From Chitinophagaceae bacterium LGM1 (lineage in GTDB: Bacteria; Bacteroidota; Bacteroidia; Chitinophagales; Chitinophagaceae), in contig CP075895.1 in assembly GCA_018604165.1 (NCBI GenBank), positions 3,219,001-3,283,000 on the forward strand: a stretch of DNA of 64,000 nt, in the 5' to 3' direction. The notes under the pieces were generated by a model. The model was not told the origin of the DNA. It saw nothing but the letters and a program-made list of their open reading frames with translations, and made no database searches. Below, piece by piece: positions 46,047 to 55,363 of the stretch. The position numbers and the translations under genes were made by a program. Each line of letters begins with the position of its first letter. Position 1 is the first letter of the stretch.

Positions 46047-46054
46047 TATCTTTG
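46047..46054 (+). promoter_or_regulatory. Candidate -7 element for the EamA transporter, leaderless arrangement
   Basis: TATCTTTG is followed by CGCCCG and then the ATG at 46061, only 6 nt away. Confidence 0.45.
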
Positions 46055-46060
46055 CGCCCG

Positions 46061-46966
46061 ATGAATGACCGTGTTAAAGCACATCTGGCATTGTTGGGTG
46101 CTAATCTTTTTTATGGAGCAGGGTTCACCATAGCGAAGCATATTATGCCGAGGCTTATACAGCCGTTGGGCTTCATATTTATCCGTGTCAGTGTGGTGAT
46201 GGTCTTGTTTTGGTTGAGTTATCTGGGCGGCAAAAAATTCCGTACAAAGATTGAAAAGAAAGACTGGCTGATATTGGTATTAGGTGGTTTGTTTGGCGTA
46301 GCACTTAATCAAATGCTTTTCTTTCTGGGACTTAACCTCACTTTCCCCATACACGCATCGCTTATTATGATGAGTACACCATTGCTCATTACCATTATAG
46401 CCTTATTTGTGCTGAAAGAACGCCTGAAAACACAAAAGGCTATAGGCTTGCTGATGGGTATTGGTGGTGCATTCCTGCTGATGAGTGCGGGTAAAGAAAT
46501 TACCCTGACGGGCAACTCTGCCTTGGGCGATTTGTTTGTATTCCTCAATGCGGCATCTTATGCCATATATCTGGTAATGATAAAACCATTGATGCAACGC
46601 TATCGCCCCATTATCGTCATCCGTTGGGTATTCTTTTTTGGGTTTTTGTTTGTACTGCCATTCGGCTATCCGCAATTTGCAGCAATTGATTGGTTGTTAT
46701 TTCAGACAAGCGATTATGTAGCCGTGGCGTTTATTGTTATATGCGTTACATTCTTTACCTATTTGTGGAACATCTATGCGTTAAGGCATTTAAGCCCGTC
46801 AACAGCTGGCGCATATATTTATCTGCAGCCCATTTTTGCAGCCATTATATCTATGGTAGTAATAGGCGAGCAACTGACATGGATAAAGTTGCTGGCTACA
46901 ATACTTATTTTTACAGGCGTATATCTTGTTAATTTCGGGTTTAAGAAAAAAGCAATCAATGAATAA
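46061..46966 (+). CDS. EamA/DMT-family permease
   Basis: This 301-residue inner-membrane protein has ten predicted helices in two EamA repeats (about 8-145 and 155-295). Family marks include HLALLGANLFYGAGFTIAKH in the first and WNIYALRHLSPSTAGAYIYL in the second. DMT permeases export amino acids, nucleosides or other metabolites. The substrate here is unknown. ATG at 46061 is chosen over a TTG three codons earlier that lies in the promoter element. Its last 8 bases (ATGAATAA) contain the start of the 3-hydroxyacyl-CoA dehydrogenase gene, so translation is probably coupled. Confidence 0.88.
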   Translation: MNDRVKAHLALLGANLFYGAGFTIAKHIMPRLIQPLGFIFIRVSVVMVLFWLSYLGGKKFRTKIEKKDWLILVLGGLFGVALNQMLFFLGLNLTFPIHASLIMMSTPLLITIIALFVLKERLKTQKAIGLLMGIGGAFLLMSAGKEITLTGNSALGDLFVFLNAASYAIYLVMIKPLMQRYRPIIVIRWVFFFGFLFVLPFGYPQFAAIDWLLFQTSDYVAVAFIVICVTFFTYLWNIYALRHLSPSTAGAYIYLQPIFAAIISMVVIGEQLTWIKLLATILIFTGVYLVNFGFKKKAINE

Positions 46967-48119
46967 AGAGGCAATAATAGGTGTGATAGGTGCAGGGGCA
47001 ATGGGCAGCGGCATAGCGCAGGTAGTTGCAATGGCTGGGCATACAGTGGTGGTGTTTGATGCCAATGCAGCAGCATTGGATAAAGCAAAAGCATCACTCA
47101 CTGCTACCATCAACAAGCTGGCAGAGAAAGGAAAAATAACCAATGCAGATGAAGTGTTGAGCCGCTTTACCTATGCTGCTGATATGGCTGCATTTGCTGA
47201 TTGTGGTTTGATAATAGAAGCCATCATTGAAAACCTCGACATCAAAAAGAAAGTATTTGCAGATGTGGAAGCGGTAGTAAGTGCATCGTGCATATTAGCA
47301 ACCAATACTTCATCACTATCCGTTACTTCTATAGCTGCTGCTTGTAAAAAAGCAGACAGGGTTATCGGGTTGCACTTCTTCAACCCTGCACCACTCATGG
47401 CATTGGTAGAAATCATCCCCGCTGTACAAACAGACGCTGCATTAGTTGATACCTGCAAAGTGTTGATGACAGCATGGGGCAAAGCACCCGTGATAACGAA
47501 AGATACGCCCGGCTTTATCGTTAACCGCGTTGCACGTCCGTTTTATGGAGAAGCGATACGCATATACGAAGAGGGCATTGCAGACATACCTACTATAGAC
47601 TGGGCAATGACTGAAATAGCAGGCTTCCGTATGGGACCGTTTACGCTGACAGACTATATAGGACATGATGTAAACTATATAGTTACCGAAACAGTTTTTC
47701 AGTCTTTCTTTTACGACCCCCGCTATAAGCCATCGTTCTCTCAAAAACGCTTGCTGGAAGCAGGATGGTTGGGGCGCAAAACAGGTCGCGGGTTTTATAA
47801 TTATGCAGATGGTATTACACAACCTGAACCAACTAAAGATGTTGCTCTTGGCAACAAAATAGCAGAGCGCATCATTGCAATGCTGATAAACGAAGCAGTA
47901 GAAGCATTGCACCTCAACATAGCATCGGCACAAGATTTGGAACTGGCAATGACCAAAGGTGTTAATTACCCTAAAGGATTGCTGCAATGGTGTGATGAAT
48001 GGGGTGCTGCCAAATGCCTTTCAATACTGGATGGTTTGTATAACAACTACCATGAAGACAGGTATCGCGCGAGTATATTGCTGCGCAAAATGGCGGCTGC
48101 AAATAAGCAGTTTATCTAA
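46959..48119 (+). CDS. 3-hydroxyacyl-CoA dehydrogenase
   Basis: This 386-residue NAD-dependent enzyme oxidises 3-hydroxyacyl-CoA in beta-oxidation or related pathways. It has an N-terminal Rossmann domain with IGVIGAGAMGSGIAQV (about 6-21), ATNTSSLSV and the catalytic His in VIGLHFFNPAP (about 139-149). Two C-terminal dimerisation domains follow (about 190-275 with TPGFIVNRVARP, and 300-385 with GVNYPKGLLQWCDEWG). The two-domain ending resembles PaaH/short-chain types. Its start overlaps the EamA gene by 8 nt. A role with other acyl-CoA genes of the window (IcmF, hydroxybutyrate dehydrogenase) is only thematic. Confidence 0.92.
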   Translation: MNKEAIIGVIGAGAMGSGIAQVVAMAGHTVVVFDANAAALDKAKASLTATINKLAEKGKITNADEVLSRFTYAADMAAFADCGLIIEAIIENLDIKKKVFADVEAVVSASCILATNTSSLSVTSIAAACKKADRVIGLHFFNPAPLMALVEIIPAVQTDAALVDTCKVLMTAWGKAPVITKDTPGFIVNRVARPFYGEAIRIYEEGIADIPTIDWAMTEIAGFRMGPFTLTDYIGHDVNYIVTETVFQSFFYDPRYKPSFSQKRLLEAGWLGRKTGRGFYNYADGITQPEPTKDVALGNKIAERIIAMLINEAVEALHLNIASAQDLELAMTKGVNYPKGLLQWCDEWGAAKCLSILDGLYNNYHEDRYRASILLRKMAAANKQFI

Positions 48120-48120
48120 G

Positions 48121-48375
48121 CTATTTACAGGCAGCTATTTCAGGGTCGGTAGCTATTTTATCCATATTCTCTAATGCTTCTTCTACACTGGGGTATTTTT
48201 TCATTACCAATTCCAGCCTGCAGTCGCAAGCACTTTTAGCTTCGGCTTCTGTTTTGCCTATACCCCTCATACTTTCTACGCAACTGCTGTGAAAAGATTT
48301 TTTGCTATCGCCATCCCAGCCGCTGCAAGAGCCCAATAGTATAGTTGCTGCAATAAGAAACAATGTGTTTTTCAT
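48121..48375 (-). CDS. Small Cys-containing lipoprotein
   Basis: The product is 84 residues from ATG 48375 (an ATG two codons earlier is also possible). The signal ends in lipobox LGSC (Cys near 17), so it is lipid-anchored. The mature part has four more Cys (HSSCVESM, SACDCRLE, AACK) and a helical segment MKKYPSVEEALENMDKIA. The pattern recurs in small Bacteroidota lipoproteins and suggests disulfides. It lies tail to tail with the dehydrogenase gene, one base apart. The function is unknown. Confidence 0.72.
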   Translation of the reverse strand: MKNTLFLIAATILLGSCSGWDGDSKKSFHSSCVESMRGIGKTEAEAKSACDCRLELVMKKYPSVEEALENMDKIATDPEIAACK

Positions 48376-48435
48376 ACCCATTAGTTTGTTGTTGAAGTTA
48401 CGGTTAATATGCGAGGTTTACTGCCTGCTTTCCCC

Positions 48436-48443
48436 TAAATTTG
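48436..48443 (+). promoter_or_regulatory. Candidate -7 element for mfd, near-leaderless
   Basis: TAAATTTG is followed by CAGCCGC and the mfd ATG at 48451 (7 nt between). Confidence 0.5.
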
Positions 48444-48450
48444 CAGCCGC

Positions 48451-51400
48451 ATGAATTTGCAGGTGCTGCTGGGTTTGTATCAGAATGATATCCGCTTAAA
48501 ACAATTAGCGGCAGGCGTTTCATTGCCCCAACCCAACATCCGCGCTTATTTAGATAATCTACGTGGCTCTGCTGTCAATATGGTTGCAGCATCAGTATGG
48601 CAACAAAGTGATGTAAACCACATCTTTATTCTCAACGACAAAGAAGAAGCTGCTTATTTTCATAACGACATCGAACACCTGACAGGTGCGCTGGATATAT
48701 GTTTCTTCCCGGACTCATTTAAAAGAGCAGGGCATTATAACGAACTGAACAGCAGCCATGTGATGCTACGCACAGAGGCACTTACAAAGTTTAGCAGCGA
48801 GCGTGTACACAAAAAAGTATTGGTTACTTACCCCGAAGCACTTTTTGAAAAAGTAGTGAACCCGAAAACACTATCGGGCAACATGATAAGCATTAAAGTA
48901 GGTGAAAATCTGCAAGTAGATGCTTTGATGCAAAAGTTTGTAGAGCTTGGCTTCAAGCGCGAAGACTTTGTGTATGAGCCGGGACAGTTTGCCATGCGCG
49001 GTGGCATACTCGACATCTATTCTTTTGGTAATGAGCACCCGTATCGTTTAGAATTATTTGGCAACGAGGTAGATAGTATCCGCATATTCAACCCAGAAAC
49101 ACAACTGTCAGAACGTAAGCTGCTACAGGTGTCTATCTTACCCAACATAGAAACGAAATTTGACACCAAAGAAAAAATATCGTTGCTTGATTACCTGCCG
49201 CAGAATACGGTGGTATGGGCTAAAGACCTTGACTTTACCATAGGCAGGCTTGCTAAAATGGAGCATGATTTGCCCGATAGTTTTACACTCGGGCAGATAG
49301 CCATAGACCATGATGAAGATTGGATAAAAGAACTGACAAAAGATGATTTTGAAACCAGTGAACAATGGGCAGCACAGGTAAAGAAACGCCACCTGATAGA
49401 ATGGTACAACCATTCATTGGAACGTATTACAGGCGATGAACCAACGACATTGCAATTTGCTACCGGAGAACAACCTGTATTCAACAGGCAGTTTAATATG
49501 CTGATAGACGATTTGCAAAAACGTGGCGCGCAACAATATGTGCCATACATTTTTGCAGAAAACCCCAAGCAACTTGAACGCCTACGCAGCATATTTGAAG
49601 ACCTGAATGCGCAGATAAATTTCGTGCCGTTACCTACTGCCATCAGCAAAGGGTATATAGACCATGAAAAGAAAATACTCTGCTATACAGACCACCAGAT
49701 ATTTCAACGCTATCACAAATACAAAGTAAAGCAGGCATATACCAAAGGCAAAGCACTCACCATGCGAGCCTTACGCGAGTTGCAGCCTGGTGACTATGTA
49801 ACACATATAGACCACGGTGTGGGTGTTTACAGCGGACTACAGAAGATAGAAGTGAATGGCAATATGCAGGAAGCTATCCGCATCATCTACCGCGATAATG
49901 ATGTGCTGTATGTGAACATCAACTCACTACACAAAATAAGCAAGTACACAGGTAAAGAGGGCACACAACCAAAAGTGAACAAGCTGGGCAGCGATGCTTG
50001 GGAAAAACTAAAAAACAAGACCAAGAAGCAGGTAAAAGACATAGCCAGCGACTTGATAAAACTATATGCCAAACGCAAAGCATCACAAGGCTTTGCGCAC
50101 AGCCCCGATAGTTATTTGCAAACGGAGTTGGAAGCATCTTTCTTTTACGAAGACACACCCGACCAGAGCAAAGCCACAGCCGATGTGAAGCGTGACATGG
50201 AATCACCATCACCAATGGATAGATTGGTATGTGGCGATGTGGGCTTTGGCAAAACAGAAGTAGCTATACGTGCAGCTTTCAAAGCAGTGGGCGATAGCAA
50301 GCAGGCAGCCATATTAGTACCAACTACCATTTTAGCTTTCCAGCATTACCAAACTTTCAAAGAGCGCTTGCGCGATTTTCCCTGTACGGTAGATTATGTA
50401 AACCGCTTCAAGAGTACGAAAGAGAAGAAAGAAACACTGAAGAAACTGGAAGAGGGAAAAATAGACATCATCATCGGTACACACGCCATATTGGGTAAGG
50501 ACGTGAAGTTCAAAGACCTCGGATTGTTGGTTATTGATGAGGAACAAAAATTTGGAGTAGCTGCCAAAGAAAAGCTACGCCAGCTAAAATCTAATGTAGA
50601 TACACTTACGCTTACAGCTACTCCCATACCGCGTACACTGCAATTTTCACTGATGAGCGCACGCGATTTGAGCATCATCAACACGCCACCGCCCAACCGC
50701 CAGCCTGTACATACAGAGATAATGGTGTTTGACGAATATGCCATCCGCGATGCTATTTATTTTGAAGCAGAGCGCGGCGGTCAGGTGTACTTTGTTCATA
50801 ATCGCGTACAAAGCCTGCCCGAAATGGCAAACCTGCTGCGCAACCTGTGCCCTGATTTAGAGATAGGCATAGCACACGGGCAGATGGAAGGACATAAACT
50901 GGAAGAAGCGCTGTTTGACTTTATTGAAAAGAAGCACGATGTGCTGTGTTGTACCAATATCGTTGAGAGTGGTGTTGACATATCAAATGCCAATACCATC
51001 ATCATCAACAATGCGCATCAATTCGGGTTGAGTGATTTGCATCAATTGCGTGGGCGTGTGGGGCGTAACAATAAAAAAGCATTCTGCTACCTGATAGCCC
51101 CACCTACCAGCACACTACCAAACGATAGCCGCAAACGCTTACAGACATTAGAGCAGTTCAACGAATTGGGCAGCGGTTTCCAGATAGCTATGCGCGACCT
51201 TGATATACGCGGTGCGGGCAATCTGCTGGGTGGCGAGCAGAGTGGTTTTATTGCCGAGATAGGCTTTGAGATGTACCAGAAAATACTGGCAGAAGCCATG
51301 CGCGAATTAAAGACCAGCGATTTCAAAGATGTGTTTATTGAAGAACTGGAACGCAAGCGCGACTATGTAAGCGATTGCACTATTGATACCGACTTGGAGA

Positions 51401-51837
51401 TACTGATACCCGATAGCTATGTAGAAAGCATCACCGAGAGGTTATCGCTCTACACACAGTTGGACGATATTGAAGACGAAGAAAAACTGAAAGCCTTTGC
51501 TACTGAACTGCAAGACCGCTTCGGCCCTATACCACAACAGGTGCAGGAACTGTTTACCACCATACGCTGCCGCACAATTGCCAAAGAATTGGGTTTTGAA
51601 AAACTGATTCTGAAAAATGAACAGATGCGCCTCTACTTTGTTAGTAACCCAGACTCTCCCTATTTCGAGTCGGCTACTTTCAACCACATGATGGCGTATA
51701 TACAAAAACACACTAATAACGCCAGACTGAAGCAAGTAGGCAAAAATTTTATGCTACTGGTGGACAAGGTTAAGAACATGAGCGATGTATTGTGGTTCTT
51801 GGAAGGTATCCTCAACAGCCAAAAAATAGTAAACTAA
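48451..51837 (+). CDS. mfd: Transcription-repair coupling factor Mfd
   Basis: This 1128-residue translocase removes RNA polymerase stalled at DNA lesions and recruits the UvrA/B repair machinery. It has an N-terminal UvrB-homologous module (about 1-330), the RNA polymerase-interacting domain (about 445-520, with LQPGDYVTHIDHGVGVYSGL), and the RecG-like motor with Walker A GDVGFGKTEVA (about 590), DEEQ box VIDEEQKFG and TATPIPRTLQFSL. Motifs NIVESGVDI and HQLRGRVGR follow, then the C-terminal D7 domain (about 980-1090). All parts are present and of normal length. Confidence 0.97.
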   Translation: MNLQVLLGLYQNDIRLKQLAAGVSLPQPNIRAYLDNLRGSAVNMVAASVWQQSDVNHIFILNDKEEAAYFHNDIEHLTGALDICFFPDSFKRAGHYNELNSSHVMLRTEALTKFSSERVHKKVLVTYPEALFEKVVNPKTLSGNMISIKVGENLQVDALMQKFVELGFKREDFVYEPGQFAMRGGILDIYSFGNEHPYRLELFGNEVDSIRIFNPETQLSERKLLQVSILPNIETKFDTKEKISLLDYLPQNTVVWAKDLDFTIGRLAKMEHDLPDSFTLGQIAIDHDEDWIKELTKDDFETSEQWAAQVKKRHLIEWYNHSLERITGDEPTTLQFATGEQPVFNRQFNMLIDDLQKRGAQQYVPYIFAENPKQLERLRSIFEDLNAQINFVPLPTAISKGYIDHEKKILCYTDHQIFQRYHKYKVKQAYTKGKALTMRALRELQPGDYVTHIDHGVGVYSGLQKIEVNGNMQEAIRIIYRDNDVLYVNINSLHKISKYTGKEGTQPKVNKLGSDAWEKLKNKTKKQVKDIASDLIKLYAKRKASQGFAHSPDSYLQTELEASFFYEDTPDQSKATADVKRDMESPSPMDRLVCGDVGFGKTEVAIRAAFKAVGDSKQAAILVPTTILAFQHYQTFKERLRDFPCTVDYVNRFKSTKEKKETLKKLEEGKIDIIIGTHAILGKDVKFKDLGLLVIDEEQKFGVAAKEKLRQLKSNVDTLTLTATPIPRTLQFSLMSARDLSIINTPPPNRQPVHTEIMVFDEYAIRDAIYFEAERGGQVYFVHNRVQSLPEMANLLRNLCPDLEIGIAHGQMEGHKLEEALFDFIEKKHDVLCCTNIVESGVDISNANTIIINNAHQFGLSDLHQLRGRVGRNNKKAFCYLIAPPTSTLPNDSRKRLQTLEQFNELGSGFQIAMRDLDIRGAGNLLGGEQSGFIAEIGFEMYQKILAEAMRELKTSDFKDVFIEELERKRDYVSDCTIDTDLEILIPDSYVESITERLSLYTQLDDIEDEEKLKAFATELQDRFGPIPQQVQELFTTIRCRTIAKELGFEKLILKNEQMRLYFVSNPDSPYFESATFNHMMAYIQKHTNNARLKQVGKNFMLLVDKVKNMSDVLWFLEGILNSQKIVN

Positions 51838-51932
51838 TAAAGCTGCTTTAAACTGCAAACTTGTTTCTGTATCTTGCTAAGGATAACAAAGGCTAACCCC
51901 TTGATTTTTACACCCCCGATACCTGAACAGGT

Positions 51933-52577
51933 ATGAGCAAAACAAGGATAGTAATTGCAGATGACCATCACATATTGCTGGATGGTTTAAGTGCCATGTT
52001 GCAAAAACATGCAGATATTGAAGTAGTCGGTATGTACGATAACGGTACGGCACTTTTCGATGACATCAAAAACACCAAACCGCATGTAGCATTAGTTGAC
52101 ATCAATATGCCGGGCATGGCAGGTGATGTGCTTACCAGAAAAATCAAGGAGTTCTACCCCGATATATTTGTCATTACCCTTTCTATGCACGACGATGCTG
52201 GGCATATCATGGATATGATAGAGGCGGGCGTAAATGGTTATTTGCTGAAAAATGTAAATGATAAAGAGTTGGTAGATGCTATACGTCAGGTAGCGTTGGG
52301 TAAAATGTATTTCTCATCAGAAGTATCAGAGAAAATTACAACGATGGTGGTGCAGCAACAAAAAAGGCTGAACGAACCCGAAGAAACGAAACTAACCGAG
52401 CGCGAACTGGAAATACTGAAACTGATAGCACAGGAATACAGCAACGCGCAAATAGCAGATACACTATTCATCAGCGAGCGTACGGTGGAAACACACCGTA
52501 AAAACATGCTCCGCAAAACCAATAATAAAGGCGTTGTAGGGCTCATCAGATACGCAATAGAGCGTAACCTGATATAG
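51933..52577 (+). CDS. NarL/LuxR-family response regulator
   Basis: This 214-residue regulator has a receiver domain (1-120) with acidic pair VIADDHH, phospho-acceptor Asp in VALVDINMPG (about 54), Ser in ITLSMHDD and Lys in GYLLKNV. A LuxR-type helix-turn-helix follows (about 150-214, LTERELEILKLIAQEYSNAQ and SERTVETHRKNML). No histidine kinase gene is adjacent, so it is an orphan here with a partner elsewhere. A terminator follows at 52624. Confidence 0.94.
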   Translation: MSKTRIVIADDHHILLDGLSAMLQKHADIEVVGMYDNGTALFDDIKNTKPHVALVDINMPGMAGDVLTRKIKEFYPDIFVITLSMHDDAGHIMDMIEAGVNGYLLKNVNDKELVDAIRQVALGKMYFSSEVSEKITTMVVQQQKRLNEPEETKLTERELEILKLIAQEYSNAQIADTLFISERTVETHRKNMLRKTNNKGVVGLIRYAIERNLI

Positions 52578-52623
52578 CGCATCCGTGCTGGTACTTAGAT
52601 AAAAATACCTTCATAATTGTATT

Positions 52624-52644
52624 GAGCCGCCGCATTGGCGGCTC
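52624..52644 (+). terminator. Hairpin after the NarL-type regulator gene
   Basis: GAGCCGCC and GGCGGCTC flank a 5-nt loop, followed by TACTTTTG. The stem is strong but the T-run is broken. The same TACTTTTG can act as the promoter of the next gene. Confidence 0.6.
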
Positions 52645-52652
52645 TACTTTTG
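52645..52652 (+). promoter_or_regulatory. Candidate -7 element for the Thr/Pro-linker lipoprotein
   Basis: TACTTTTG lies directly after the terminator stem of the upstream gene and 41 nt before the lipoprotein ATG at 52694. An in-frame ATG at 52658 would be 5 nt away. Confidence 0.4.
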
Positions 52653-52693
52653 TTGCAATGGATAAATCTATTGTTAACACAAATCTCCTTTAT

Positions 52694-53494
52694 ATGAAAA
52701 AGCTATTTTTATTTGCAGCATCTGCAATGATTATGTTCGCAAGCTCTTGCGATAAAAAAACGACTACTACTACCCCAACACCCACGCCTACCCCAACGCC
52801 CACACCAACAGGACCTACACCACCCACACCAGTACCATCGGGTAACGACATCAGCGGTGCGCTTATCAGCATCAAGATGGATTACTCAACACAACCTGCA
52901 GGTTCTCCCATTCCTGTATCATTAGTATCTGAAATAGGCACAGCTGTATTTTATATTTCGCCGGGCGGCACTACTATGGCAGATGCCGGCACTGTAAGTG
53001 TAAATACCATAGCACTCGAAAAACAAACAAATAACTCTTACACCAAACTGGCTACTACTGGCATGACACCATCGAGCCTCAACTTTGGTAGCGGTTCAAG
53101 CTCCAAATCGAGCTGGAGCGTGGGTGGTGCAGGTAGTGTAGCTGCTTTCACCTACGAGCATACTGGCACTTTCCCCAACTACTCAGGCACATTGCCTACA
53201 AGTGTTACCAAATCAAGCGGTGTTACGCTTACGCTCAATTCATCTACCGTTAGTGGTGCAGACTCTGTATATGTGGTAGTAGCGGCAGGCAGTGCTTCTT
53301 TCACAAAAGGCTACTCTGCAACTGCTGGCAGCATCACTATCAGTGCGTCCGATTTATCGAGCTTGCCTACTGTATCAGACAATACAGCCCTGATAGAAGT
53401 TTGTCCGTTTAAATATTTGATAAACACTATAGGCGGTAAGAAGTATGTGTTCATTAAAGAACAAGCCATCGTTAAAAATATCAACATCAATTAA
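52694..53494 (+). CDS. Lipoprotein with Thr-Pro linker, unknown function
   Basis: From ATG 52694 the product has 266 residues: lipoprotein signal MKKLFLFAASAMIMFASSC (Cys 19), then a low-complexity linker of Thr and alternating Thr-Pro (about 23-50), then a Ser/Thr/Gly-rich beta-structured domain (about 55-260). The linker is encoded by a simple ACNCCN repeat that could vary in length by slippage. Such linkers tether a domain away from the membrane. I recognise no catalytic motif. The in-frame ATG at 52658 would put 12 extra residues before the signal. Confidence 0.75.
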   Translation: MKKLFLFAASAMIMFASSCDKKTTTTTPTPTPTPTPTPTGPTPPTPVPSGNDISGALISIKMDYSTQPAGSPIPVSLVSEIGTAVFYISPGGTTMADAGTVSVNTIALEKQTNNSYTKLATTGMTPSSLNFGSGSSSKSSWSVGGAGSVAAFTYEHTGTFPNYSGTLPTSVTKSSGVTLTLNSSTVSGADSVYVVVAAGSASFTKGYSATAGSITISASDLSSLPTVSDNTALIEVCPFKYLINTIGGKKYVFIKEQAIVKNININ

Positions 53495-53574
53495 TACACC
53501 CCTGATTGCAGACAAAAGCAACATGCGGATAAGTCCTCTTGGATGAATAGTTTCAGAGGGTGGATTTATCCTAA

Positions 53575-53602
53575 AAAAAGCGAGGTATATACCTCGCTTT
53601 TT
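53575..53602. terminator. Bidirectional intrinsic terminator
   Basis: AAAAAGCGAGGTAT and ATACCTCGCTTTTT form a perfect 14-bp palindrome, with T-runs on both strands, between the convergent lipoprotein and RNase E/G genes. Confidence 0.88.
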
Positions 53603-53607
53603 GCTTT

Positions 53608-55167
53608 TTATAATTTTATTAAATCGTCTGTCTTGTTATCGAAAAACTGGTATTGGGTTATGCCCGCATTGTTGTCTTCTACCAACTGTAGCTTGGTTTT
53701 ATATTGTGCTATCCATTTTTTGAGGATGGATTTTTTGAAGAAGCTACCTTTGGTAAGATAGGCTGCCAATATAGGGTGTACATGCAGCGACAAATCGCGA
53801 TGCCCCTGGTCAACCAGATAACGTACATCTTTTTCTATCTCATCGGCTACTAATATAGATGGGCCTATTTTACCCGTACCCTTGCACGATGGGCATAGTT
53901 CGGTGGTAGATATATTCAGTTCGGGACGCAAACGCTGGCGTGTTATCTGCATCAGCCCGAATTTGGATATTGGCAGTATGGTATGTCTTGCCCTGTCATG
54001 AGCCATAAATTTCTCTACGGCTTCTAACAGTTGCTTTTTATTGTCGGGCAACTTCATGTCTATGAAGTCTATGATGATGATGCCACCCAAATCGCGCAAG
54101 CGCATCTGGCGGGCTATCTCTTCTGCAGCTTCCAGGTTGGTAGCCAATGCATTCTGTTCCTGTCCCGAATCATTGCTGCGTGTACCACTGTTTACATCTA
54201 TTACATGCAGTGCTTCCGTATGTTCTATTATCAGGTATGCCCCGCTCGATAGATTGACTGTTTTACCGAAAGATGCTTTTACCTGCTTGGTAATACCATA
54301 TTGATCGAATACGCTGATGCCTGCATTGTGGTAGGTAACTATTTCTTCTTTTTCAGGGGCTATGCGTGCTATGTATTCTTTGGTTTCGCTATGCAGTTTC
54401 TTATCATTCACCACTATTTTCTGAAAGCTGTCGCTTAGCAAATCGCGGAGTATAGACGTTGTTTTGTCCTGCTCGCTCATGATGATTTGTGGTGCTTTCG
54501 CGCCTTTCAGGCTGCGTTGCATGTTTTTCCACATCTCTTCCAATGCGAGCAGGTCAGCATGTAGCTCAGCAGTATTTTTACCTTCGGCAGCAGTGCGTAC
54601 TATTACACCAAAGTTTTTGGGCTTGATAGACTCTACAATCTTTTGCAGGCGTTTGCGCTCTTCGGCAGAGTGTATTTTGCGCGATATGGCAACAACATCG
54701 TTAAAAGGTGTCATTACCACAAAGCGGCCGGGCAACGATACTTCGCAACTAAGGCGTGGGCCTTTGGCAGAGATGGGTTCTTTCAATATTTGTACCAGTA
54801 CCTCTGGTTTGGGGTTGGCAACTTCGGTTATCTTACCCGTTTTTACAATTTCAGCTTCGTTTTTGAACTTACCGAAATCTTCGCCCCAGCTTGTATTGCC
54901 TTCTATAGACTCTTTGGTAAACTTTACCAGCGAGCGAAAGTAAGGGCTGAGGTCTGTATAGTGCAGAAAAGCATCTTTCTCGTAGCCTACATCCACAAAT
55001 GCCGCGTTGAGCCCCGGCATTAGTTTTTTTACCTTGCCGAGGTATAAATCGCCAACAGCAAAGTTATCCTGGCCAACCTGATAATGCAGTTCAACCAGTT
55101 TCTTATCTTCCAGCAAGGCTATTTCCACACCTTCGCCCGAAGCATTAATAATGAGTTCTTTGTTCAT
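53608..55167 (-). CDS. rng: Ribonuclease E/G family endoribonuclease
   Basis: This 519-residue enzyme cleaves single-stranded RNA in mRNA decay and rRNA maturation. It has an N-terminal S1-like domain (about 36-120, with YLGKVKKLMPGLNAAFVDVG), the 5'-sensor/RNase H-like region, the DNase I-like catalytic part with the metal-binding Asp in HVIDVNSGTRSN and IIDFIDMKLPDN, and the Zn-link motif CPSCKGTGK (about 438). Its length is that of RNase G, with no long disordered tail like E. coli RNase E. A 19-bp inverted repeat lies in its leader. Confidence 0.94.
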   Translation of the reverse strand: MNKELIINASGEGVEIALLEDKKLVELHYQVGQDNFAVGDLYLGKVKKLMPGLNAAFVDVGYEKDAFLHYTDLSPYFRSLVKFTKESIEGNTSWGEDFGKFKNEAEIVKTGKITEVANPKPEVLVQILKEPISAKGPRLSCEVSLPGRFVVMTPFNDVVAISRKIHSAEERKRLQKIVESIKPKNFGVIVRTAAEGKNTAELHADLLALEEMWKNMQRSLKGAKAPQIIMSEQDKTTSILRDLLSDSFQKIVVNDKKLHSETKEYIARIAPEKEEIVTYHNAGISVFDQYGITKQVKASFGKTVNLSSGAYLIIEHTEALHVIDVNSGTRSNDSGQEQNALATNLEAAEEIARQMRLRDLGGIIIIDFIDMKLPDNKKQLLEAVEKFMAHDRARHTILPISKFGLMQITRQRLRPELNISTTELCPSCKGTGKIGPSILVADEIEKDVRYLVDQGHRDLSLHVHPILAAYLTKGSFFKKSILKKWIAQYKTKLQLVEDNNAGITQYQFFDNKTDDLIKL

Positions 55168-55248
55168 TCACCGTGATTTTCCAATTACACTTGGCCGGTG
55201 CGTGATTCCTGAAGAATATTTTGAAAAGACAAAATGTAATAACAAAAC

Positions 55249-55302
55249 CCTACATCTGTAACAGTGCAGCTAATATATCAGAAGCACAGTAACAGATGTA
55301 GG
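55249..55302 (-). promoter_or_regulatory. Long hairpin in the leader of the RNase E/G gene
   Basis: The arms at 55249-55267 and 55284-55302 are 19 bases long and pair at 17 of 19 positions (CCTACATCTGT/ACAGATGTAGG at the base, GTGC/GCAC at the top), around a 16-nt loop. On the minus strand it lies between the ribosomal-type micro-gene and rng, and is followed by GTTTTGTTATT. It may be a terminator for the upstream gene, an RNase processing site, or an autoregulatory leader as known for rne in E. coli. Confidence 0.6.
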
Positions 55303-55363
55303 AATACAGTATTACTACAGATTGTATTAGGAAAAGGGAAGCAGGAGCGCGCCCGGCTTTACC

